Assembly: GCA_030040295.1 (NCBI GenBank)
Contig: JASHTZ010000616.1
Coordinates: forward strand, 1-6,194
DNA: 6,194 bases
Direction of reading: 5' to 3'
From: Terriglobia bacterium
GTDB lineage: Bacteria > Acidobacteriota > Terriglobia > UBA7540
The translations under genes were made by a program, and so were the position numbers. Under the pieces are notes generated by a model. It was not told the origin of the DNA. It did no database searches and was given only the letters and a program-made list of their open reading frames with translations. Position 1 is the stretch's first letter. Each line of letters opens with the position of its first letter. Of this stretch, positions 1 to 4,449 are shown piece by piece.

Positions 1-1
1 C

Positions 2-631
2 AGCTTTGTCGCGCCTTTTCTGATCATGGGGTTTTGGATGCTTGAGCGCGGCACTTACGCCGCGACCTGGAAGGATACCTTCTCCCTCCTGAGCCAGCCT
101 AAGGCCGCCGCATCGCAGCGCCCGCCAGACTTGGAAGGAACTTTATTGAATGGCTTCGAAGGCCTGGAGCAAGCAGAAATCCTGCTGAAGACCTGGCAGG
201 TGTCCACCGGTCCGAATGCCGGCGGGGGTTCTTTGGGCGAATTTGAAGTGATCAGTCCCGGCGCGGACGGCACCGGCCATGCCCTGCGCTTCAAAGGACG
301 CGTGGATGGTCCACTCGGCTCGGGGCAAGGATATGTCACCGCCCGCTACCCGTTCACTCTGCCGAGCGGCAGTCCTCCATTGCGAGGAATGGAGTTCGAA
401 GTGCGCGGCGACAGTCGCCTTTTTCAGGCGAAGCTGACGCCGCCCGATCCGGATTTGCCAACACCAAGTCTGAATTTTGTCCCGGACGCGGATTGGCAAA
501 GCGTTCGCCTTCCTGCCGCCGGCCTCACTGCCGGTTCATCCGCCCCCAAGAGTTCATGGGTCCTGGAGTTTCGAGTCGAAGACCCACCCGGCAACTTTCA
601 CCTCGATATCGACGAGATTCGAATCTATTAG
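2..631 (+). CDS. C-terminal part of a protein ending in a CIA30-like domain (5' truncated)
   Basis: The reading frame is open from the left edge, so the real start lies outside the window; the ATG at 26 is probably internal. The visible part is 209 codons plus a TAG stop. The first ~35 residues (hydrophobic SFVAPFLIMGFWML, then a polar linker) are not recognised. From about NGFEG onward the sequence follows the pattern of a CIA30 / galactose-binding-like beta sandwich: an early Gly-Phe-Glu, a WQVSTG segment with a glycine-rich GGGSLGEFE stretch, a central GMEFEVRGD strand and the terminal LDIDEIRIY strand. In bacteria such domains often sit at the C-terminus of secreted or periplasmic enzymes such as amidohydrolases, but the catalytic part is not visible here. 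The domain call is from pattern memory, fairly confident; the function of the whole protein is unknown. It converges on the minus-strand genes to its right. Confidence 0.75.
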   Translation, partial: SFVAPFLIMGFWMLERGTYAATWKDTFSLLSQPKAAASQRPPDLEGTLLNGFEGLEQAEILLKTWQVSTGPNAGGGSLGEFEVISPGADGTGHALRFKGRVDGPLGSGQGYVTARYPFTLPSGSPPLRGMEFEVRGDSRLFQAKLTPPDPDLPTPSLNFVPDADWQSVRLPAAGLTAGSSAPKSSWVLEFRVEDPPGNFHLDIDEIRIY

Positions 632-728
632 TGAAGCCACACTTTGCCCCTGTTCCAAAGAACCTTTTCGGACTGGCAATGGGAAAAGACCTTGTTTTCT
701 GAAGACGTGCCGCCTGGGTTGAGCCCAA

Positions 729-914
729 TTACCCGATGTTCAGTTTCGTATACTTGCTCTCTGTTGCCTTGTTTCCTGCATTCTTAAGAACCGCAAAAAC
801 TGCTCCAACTATCAGGATACCGATGACCAGCGCAAGGATAACCATGAGTTCGAGTCGAACCTCCGATAGAATTTGTCCCAAAAGAGTAGACGCCTGCGCA
901 ACAACTTGTGTCAA
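729..914 (-). CDS. Possible small single-span membrane protein, 61 aa
   Basis: Minus-strand frame with a TTG start (914-912) and TAA stop (731-729). The centre is one strongly hydrophobic segment, MVILALVIGILIVGAVFAVL (residues 24-43), followed by a polar, lysine-bearing tail (NAGNKATESKYTK). The N-terminal 23 residues are amphipathic and carry little charge. This is the layout of a small bitopic membrane protein. I do not recognise a family; it is not a recognisable Flp pilin. No good Shine-Dalgarno precedes the TTG. An internal ATG at 845-843 would give 38 residues, with GGAGG 14 nt upstream, which is too far to be ideal. The gene is AT-richer than its neighbours. It could be chance, but the hydrophobic block and fit between two convergent or codirectional genes make it worth recording. 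Confidence 0.38.
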   Translation of the reverse strand: MTQVVAQASTLLGQILSEVRLELMVILALVIGILIVGAVFAVLKNAGNKATESKYTKLNIG

Positions 915-960
915 ATTAATTTTGCGAATGGATTTCCGCCGGCTGGCGGACTCTACGGCT

Positions 961-978
961 ACCCATCGGTGGGTTTTT
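961..978 (+). terminator. Small terminator-like hairpin followed by T run
   Basis: ACCCA (961-965) and TGGGT (970-974) form a 5-bp stem around the loop TCGG, followed directly by TTTT (975-978). The shape is that of a weak intrinsic terminator reading rightward. No rightward gene ends just before it (the nearest ends at 631), so its use is doubtful. It may serve only to stop antisense transcription into the DUF2911 gene. Confidence 0.25.
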
Positions 979-1020
979 CAGGAGGGGGTCCACCCTTTTG
1001 GAGTTGCAGCGAGCGGGCCT

Positions 1021-1058
1021 GAGCAGGGGCCGATGCTCAAGGGCATCGAGCCCCGCTC
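1021..1058 (-). terminator. Strong GC-rich hairpin just past the DUF2911 gene
   Basis: The arms GAGC (1021-1024), GGGGC (1026-1030) and CGATGC (1031-1036) pair with GCATCG (1043-1048), GCCCC (1050-1054) and GCTC (1055-1058). That gives 15 base pairs, with A at 1025 and A at 1049 unpaired, around a 6-nt loop. It begins 21 nt past the stop codon of the minus-strand DUF2911 gene, the right place for a transcript end or 3' stabilising structure. There is no T tract after it on the minus strand, so it is not a textbook intrinsic terminator. The hairpin is certain; the role is inferred. Confidence 0.45.
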
Positions 1059-1079
1059 CCGAGCCATGAATTCACGGAA

Positions 1080-1601
1080 TTACGCAGCTTTGAAGGATGC
1101 GCTTTCTTCCAAAGTGCCCCATTGAACTTTCAGGGTTCCGCTTCCGCCCGCCTTGGAAAGCGTAATCTTCAACTGATCCAAAGATTCCGCGGCCTTCGCG
1201 CCCTCCATCGGGACCGTGGCGAAATCCTGCGACTTGTCGTGGTCGGTGCCCCACTGCCCGTGCTGCTTGTTGAATACCAGCTTCCACGAACCGTCGTCTT
1301 CTTTCTGCATCCAGATGCTGTATACCCCCGCCGGTACTTTAACATCGCCGAAAGCCAGCTCGGTGTCCGTCTTGAAAGTCGTGGAGGTATTGTTCCCCAT
1401 GCGCCAGAATCCCCCCGCCGGCAATTTGCCCAGCATCTCATCCGTGGTGCGGCCATGCAGCGAAGGCACGCCGTAGTCCACCGAAACCGTCTTGCCCCTC
1501 AAGGTTATATTCGAAGTTCCTCGGTCGCCCTGCGCCCATGCCACGCTCGCCAGACAACCTGCCAACAAAACGCCTAGCACTGCAATTGAAATTTTCCTCA
1601 T
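1080..1601 (-). CDS. DUF2911 domain protein, exported
   Basis: A 173-residue protein, complete, starting at ATG (1601-1599) behind a good AGGAG site. Residues 1-23 are an export signal: short MRK n-region, hydrophobic core, then either a lipobox (LAGC, Cys16) or a type I site (AWA|Q, after Ala23). Lipoprotein and soluble periplasmic forms are both possible. The rest matches DUF2911: PSLHGR (46-51) corresponds to the family's xPSxKGR, followed by the FWRMG motif (65-69), VPAGVYSIW (89-97) and VFNKQHGQWGTDHD (109-122). The length is typical for the single-domain form. The biochemical role of DUF2911 is not known; family members are common secreted proteins in Acidobacteriota and Bacteroidota. 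The gene stands alone on the minus strand with its own promoter. Confidence 0.9.
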   Translation of the reverse strand: MRKISIAVLGVLLAGCLASVAWAQGDRGTSNITLRGKTVSVDYGVPSLHGRTTDEMLGKLPAGGFWRMGNNTSTTFKTDTELAFGDVKVPAGVYSIWMQKEDDGSWKLVFNKQHGQWGTDHDKSQDFATVPMEGAKAAESLDQLKITLSKAGGSGTLKVQWGTLEESASFKAA

Positions 1602-1606
1602 ACCTT

Positions 1607-1611
1607 CTCCT
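1607..1611 (-). promoter_or_regulatory. Ribosome binding site of the DUF2911 gene
   Basis: On the minus strand AGGAG lies five nucleotides before the ATG at 1601, within AAAGGAGAAGGT. Its strength and spacing fix the start of the gene and exclude the longer frame reading through from 1638. Confidence 0.8.
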
Positions 1612-1655
1612 TTCTGTCGATTTTGTCAAACCGCCCAAACGACCTGCGAAGCGGG

Positions 1656-1693
1656 ATTATACCGCCGCCCTTAGCCTTCCGCCAGAGGTCTGG
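1656..1693 (-). promoter_or_regulatory. Putative promoter of the DUF2911 gene with a nearby dyad
   Basis: The minus strand carries a perfect -10 hexamer TATAAT at 1661-1656. At 17-bp spacing the -35 position reads TGGCGG (1684-1679), a poor match, so activator help or an alternative sigma factor is possible. Overlapping the upstream edge is the inverted repeat CCAGA-GG-TCTGG (1682-1693), with a second, GGTC-TGGG-GACC, at 1687-1698. A protein bound there would touch the -35 region. Transcription would begin near 1649, giving a leader of about 48 nt. The -10 box is seen directly; the operator is inference. Confidence 0.45.
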
Positions 1694-1698
1694 GGACC

Positions 1699-1941
1699 AT
1701 TGAGCGGCACTCTCCCACCCGCGGGCCGCACCGACGCAAAGGGCAGGCACGACCCGTCGCCTGAAGGCTTTGGGCCGCAGGGCGAGGCCCGCCCCTACGA
1801 GTGAAACGTTGGCAATGCCAACGTAAACTCCGGGGTGTGCCATGGCGTGCCCGTACGGTTCGACGCTCATAGAGCGCTGCCACAGCATATGTTTCCGTGG
1901 GGGTTTACGGGCGCGGGCGCGCGTGTCAAGATGGCGAAACC
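1699..1941. other. Intergenic stretch without a convincing gene, rich in short palindromes
   Basis: No frame here has both a credible start and protein-like composition. Instead there are CCCGCGGG near 1718, a perfect 8-bp inverted repeat ACGTTGGC-AAT-GCCAACGT (1806-1824), GCCATGGC (1839-1846), CCGTACGG (1851-1858) and CGCTC-ATA-GAGCG (1864-1876). The run GGCCCGCCCCTACGAG near 1786-1801 resembles the GTAGGGGCGGGC-type intergenic repeats of soil bacteria, recalled from memory only. The block may be a dispersed repeat or a structured leader of the glycosylase gene. No promoter for that gene is obvious in it. Confidence 0.4.
1806..1824. repeat. Perfect 8-bp inverted repeat (operator or hairpin)
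   Basis: ACGTTGGC (1806-1813) and GCCAACGT (1817-1824) are exact reverse complements around AAT. The size and spacing suit a dimeric repressor site or a small RNA hairpin. It is 118 bp before the glycosylase start and 205 bp before the DUF2911 start. Confidence 0.55.
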
Positions 1942-2847
1942 GTGCCGGAACTTCCCGACGTCACCGTTTACATCGAAGCCCTCGAGGCACGCATCCTGAA
2001 TCAAACGCTCGAGCGCGTGCGCGTCGCCGGGCCGTTTTTGCTGCGCACGGCGACTCCGCCGCTTCAGGCCGTGGAAGGAAAGTTGGTCCGCGAAATGCGG
2101 CGCGTGGGCAAGCGCGTCGCCATCGGATTGGAAAGCGACCTCTGGCTGGTGCTGCACCTGATGATCGCCGGGCGGCTGCACTGGGCAAAACGCGGTACGA
2201 AGATTTCTCCCAAGCGCAACCTTGCCGCGCTCGATTTTGAGCGCGGCACGCTGCTGCTCACCGAAGCAGGTTCGCAGCGGCGCGCCTCAATGCACATCGT
2301 TGAGGGCGAAAACGGCCTGGCGGAACTCGACCCTGGCGGACTTGAGGTTCTGAGCGCCGATCTCGATTCTTTCGCCGCCCGCTTGACCTCCGCCAACCAT
2401 ACCCTGAAGCGCGCCTTGACCGATCCGCGACTGTTCAGCGGCATCGGCAATGCCTACTCCGATGAAATCCTGCACCGCGCCCAGCTCTCGCCCGTGGCGC
2501 TGACTCAGAAGATGTCACGCGAGGAAATCTCGCGCCTGTACGACGCCACGCGCAACGCTCTGATCGAGTGGACCGACCGCCTGCGTGCCGAGGCTCATGG
2601 GGATTTCCCTGAAAATGTGACGGCGTTCCGAGATGCCATGGCCGTGCACGGAAAATACGGCCAGCCCTGCCCCCGCTGCGGCGCCAAAGTGCAACGTATT
2701 CGCTACGCCAGCAACGAAACCAATTACTGCCCCAGGTGCCAAACCGGAGGCAAATTGCTCGCCGACCGCGGGCTCTCAAGATTGATGAAACAAGATTGGC
2801 CGCGCACGCTCGAAGAATTGGAATTGCTGAAGCGGAGGAATTCCTAG
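1942..2847 (+). CDS. Fpg/Nei-family DNA glycosylase/AP lyase, divergent type with C-terminal tail
   Basis: A 301-residue protein of the formamidopyrimidine-DNA glycosylase family, which excises oxidised bases and nicks the abasic site in base excision repair. The GTG at 1942 is chosen over an upstream ATG at 1897 because the family needs Pro as residue 2: the product begins (M)PELPDV, with Pro2 as Schiff-base nucleophile and Glu3 behind it. Lys57 sits in the expected beta-turn (VGKRVAI). The LHLMIAGRL strand (71-79), the helix-two-turn-helix region with IGNAYSDEIL (168-177, the conserved Asn170) and a zinc finger C243-x2-C246-x16-C263-x2-C266 follow. Oddities: the DPRRFG loop reads SQRRAS (111-116), so the Phe wedge is lost, and the finger has SNETNY where E. 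coli Fpg has an Arg-bearing segment. About 33 residues (GGKLLADRGLSRLMKQDWPR and beyond) follow the finger, where classical Fpg ends. Family certain; substrate preference (8-oxoG or pyrimidines) open. No strong Shine-Dalgarno. Confidence 0.9.
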   Translation: MPELPDVTVYIEALEARILNQTLERVRVAGPFLLRTATPPLQAVEGKLVREMRRVGKRVAIGLESDLWLVLHLMIAGRLHWAKRGTKISPKRNLAALDFERGTLLLTEAGSQRRASMHIVEGENGLAELDPGGLEVLSADLDSFAARLTSANHTLKRALTDPRLFSGIGNAYSDEILHRAQLSPVALTQKMSREEISRLYDATRNALIEWTDRLRAEAHGDFPENVTAFRDAMAVHGKYGQPCPRCGAKVQRIRYASNETNYCPRCQTGGKLLADRGLSRLMKQDWPRTLEELELLKRRNS

Positions 2848-2879
2848 GGCGGGCTACCTGCCAGCGAGTGCCGCCAAGA

Positions 2880-2909
2880 TTGACCCTAAACATCATGCCG
2901 TGATATTTT
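2880..2909 (+). promoter_or_regulatory. Putative promoter of the fucosidase gene
   Basis: TTGACC (2880-2885, five of six to the -35 consensus) is followed after 18 bp by TATTTT (2904-2909, four of six). TG at 2901-2902 makes an extended -10. Transcription would start near 2916, leaving a leader of only about 16 nt before the TTG start. It lies in the 84-bp gap after the glycosylase gene, so the fucosidase gene need not depend on read-through. Confidence 0.4.
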
Positions 2910-2931
2910 CATCGCGAAAGCGAGCGCACAA

Positions 2932-4263
2932 TTGAAGAAATTCAAAACCCTTTTTCTGATTTTGGCACTTCCCTGCCTGGCCATGGCCGCGCCGGACGCG
3001 CGCCTGGAGCAATTCAACAACTGGAAATTCGGCCTCTTCATTCACTGGGGAGTTTGTTCGCTGGCAAGTTGGGAAAATTCCTGGCCTCTGATGCGACCGC
3101 TCGACAAGCGCCGCCCGGGCGATACGGAAGAGTTCTACGCGACGCTTGCGCCCAAATTCAATCCCGTAAAGTTTGATCCCGACGCGTGGGTGAAGCTCGC
3201 GCAGGATTCCGGCCAGCGTTACATCGTTTTCACCACCAAGCATCTGGATGGCTTTGCGATGTGGGACTCACTTTACACGGATTACAAAATCACCAAAACG
3301 CCCTACGGCAAAGACATTGTGAAGCAGCTCGCCGACGCCTGCCATCGGGCCAACATGCCGCTGGGTTTTTACTATTCCGTCGCCGACATGAATCATCCCG
3401 ACTATCGCGACACCTCGAAGCGCATCAGCGAGAACTGGCACGGCGAGCCCTGGCGGCCCGAGTGGCCGATTTATCTCGATTACATCGGCTTGCAGCTCAC
3501 CGAATTGCTCACGCACTACGGCCCCGTGGCGATGATCTGGTTTGACGGCGTTTCCCCGGTGGAAGAATTCGACGGCCGGCGATTCACGCGCTTAATCCAC
3601 GAATTGCAGCCTGACGCGCTCATCAACAATCGCCTGGGCGTGGGCGGGGATTTCGATACTCCCGAGCAGCACAATCCCAAGGGCGTGCCCACCAAGCAGG
3701 TGGCGGGCAGCAACGTGGATGTGATCAACAAAACTGTGGCGGGAACGGTTCCCAAGGCCGAGGATTTTCGCCCGTGGGAAACCTGCCAGGTAATCGACCA
3801 AAAAAACTGGTTCTACCATCAGGACGAACACATCTTCAAATCCGTAAAAGAGCTGATCCAGTTGCTGGCGGTGACGGCCAGCATGGGTGGGAATCTGCTG
3901 CTCGACGTGGGCCCAGGCCCGGACGGCACCATTCGCCCGGAATTCACCGAGCGACTGCTCGCCATGGGCGCGTGGCTGAAGGTGAACGGCGACTCGATTT
4001 ACGGAACCACCTACGGCCCGCTGCAAAATCTCTCCTTCGGCCGCTCGACGCGCAAAGACAAAACCATATACCTGCACGTCTTCAACTGGCCTGCGGACGG
4101 CAAGCTGGAAGTGGACGGCCTGAGCGCGCGCATCACCTCGGTAAAAGTCCTGGCCGGAGGCGCGAAGCTTGCCTATCATCAGAATAAAGACGAAGTGGAA
4201 ATCGAAGTTCCGAGGCAAGCGCCCGATGCGAACGATTCTGTGCTGGCAGTCTTGACCCGTTAA
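2932..4263 (+). CDS. Secreted alpha-L-fucosidase, glycoside hydrolase family 29
   Basis: A 443-residue retaining exo-glycosidase releasing L-fucose from glycan ends, acting in the periplasm or outside. The TTG start is chosen because there is no ATG, GTG or other TTG between it and the in-frame stop at 2887, and because it yields a clean signal peptide (KKFKTLFLILALPCLAMA, cleavage near residue 19-20). The GH29 barrel shows FGLFIHWG (33-40), TTKHLDGFAMWDS (101-113), GFYYSVADMNHPDY (145-158), the nucleophile motif MIWFDG (Asp205), INNRLG (231-236), PWETC (Glu283, position of the acid/base in Thermotoga maritima fucosidase by motif alignment) and NLLLDVGPGPDGTI (321-334). A C-terminal beta sandwich follows from about 365. 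The usual KHHDGF motif is KHLDGF here, so one of two fucose-contacting histidines is Leu. Length and a single barrel fit GH29. The ribosome site is weak. It is followed by the lyase-like gene, suggesting joint breakdown of a fucosylated polysaccharide. Confidence 0.93.
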   Translation: MKKFKTLFLILALPCLAMAAPDARLEQFNNWKFGLFIHWGVCSLASWENSWPLMRPLDKRRPGDTEEFYATLAPKFNPVKFDPDAWVKLAQDSGQRYIVFTTKHLDGFAMWDSLYTDYKITKTPYGKDIVKQLADACHRANMPLGFYYSVADMNHPDYRDTSKRISENWHGEPWRPEWPIYLDYIGLQLTELLTHYGPVAMIWFDGVSPVEEFDGRRFTRLIHELQPDALINNRLGVGGDFDTPEQHNPKGVPTKQVAGSNVDVINKTVAGTVPKAEDFRPWETCQVIDQKNWFYHQDEHIFKSVKELIQLLAVTASMGGNLLLDVGPGPDGTIRPEFTERLLAMGAWLKVNGDSIYGTTYGPLQNLSFGRSTRKDKTIYLHVFNWPADGKLEVDGLSARITSVKVLAGGAKLAYHQNKDEVEIEVPRQAPDANDSVLAVLTR

Positions 4264-4276
4264 GGAGAGCGACATC
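4262..4276 (+). promoter_or_regulatory. Orphan Shine-Dalgarno facing ATC
   Basis: Directly at the fucosidase stop, AAGGAG (4262-4267) is followed by AGCGAC and then ATCAAAAGT. This is an ideal ribosome site and spacing for a coupled downstream gene, but the codon at 4274-4276 is ATC, not ATG. The frame from there ends at TGA (4430-4432) inside the palindrome. It looks like the remnant of the original start of the following gene. Confidence 0.4.
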
Positions 4277-4352
4277 AAAAGTAGCCATCTTTCGGCAGAG
4301 TCGGAGGCTTTCCAGTGCCAGGCTCCTCCGCGGGGCCTGCCACCCGCCAAAA

Positions 4353-4437
4353 ACCCCTCACCCTATCACCCCTTCTCCCCTCTTCCCTCTCCCCGGGGGA
4401 GAGGGAAGAGGGGAGAAGGGGTGTTGGGATGAGGGGT
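4353..4437. repeat. 85-bp near-perfect palindrome (MITE/REP-like element)
   Basis: Bases 4353-4394 pair with 4396-4437 around G4395. The inner 28 pairs (4367-4394 with 4396-4423) are perfect. The outer part has mismatches at 4361/4429 and 4366/4424 and one T-G pair at 4364/4426; the ends are ACCCCTCA and TGAGGGGT. One arm is pyrimidine-rich, the other purine-rich. The CCCTCACCC...CTCTCCCC style matches a widespread class of intergenic palindromic elements in bacteria (from memory). It has no coding content and probably moves or copies by help in trans. It may form a cruciform in DNA or a very stable hairpin in RNA. Confidence 0.9.
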
Positions 4438-4442
4438 CTTTT
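4353..4442 (+). terminator. Probable intrinsic terminator of the fucosidase transcript
   Basis: The palindrome's RNA hairpin is followed by TCTTTT (4437-4442), giving stem plus U tract 90 nt past the fucosidase stop. On the minus strand the hairpin is followed by TTTTTGG, so it could also stop leftward transcription. If effective, the downstream gene would need a promoter of its own, and none is evident between 4438 and 4530. Confidence 0.5.
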
Positions 4443-4449
4443 CGATCGC

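Noticed and set aside
885..914. TTGACA (914-909) with TCTACT after 18 bp on the minus strand as a promoter
   Set aside because: The -10 matches at only four of six positions and overlaps the possible coding start; kept only as an alternative reading of the small ORF.
930..980. Resemblance of the minus-strand ATGGGTAGCCG stretch to a cyclic-di-GMP riboswitch
   Set aside because: The conserved GACGCAAAGCC core and the second arm of that riboswitch are absent.
736..1125. Plus-strand frame of 129 codons across the hairpin cluster
   Set aside because: It crosses several hairpins and the end of the DUF2911 gene, with no protein-like pattern.
1855..1876. GGTTCGAC resembling a tRNA T-loop
   Set aside because: No matching 5-bp T stem, acceptor or anticodon arm surrounds it.
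1598..1888. Minus-strand frame of 96 codons across the DUF2911 promoter region
   Set aside because: It overlaps the 5' end, ribosome site and promoter of the DUF2911 gene, has Arg-rich composition and appears to be a translation of palindrome-rich, repeat-like DNA.
1842..2240. Plus-strand frame of 132 codons overlapping the glycosylase start
   Set aside because: Arg/Ala-rich, out of frame with the well-supported glycosylase, no domain visible.
3592..4350. Long minus-strand open frame of 252 codons opposite the fucosidase gene
   Set aside because: It is antisense to a clear GH29 gene; the translation is rich in His, Arg and Gln with no recognisable motif, as expected of a shadow frame in high-GC DNA.
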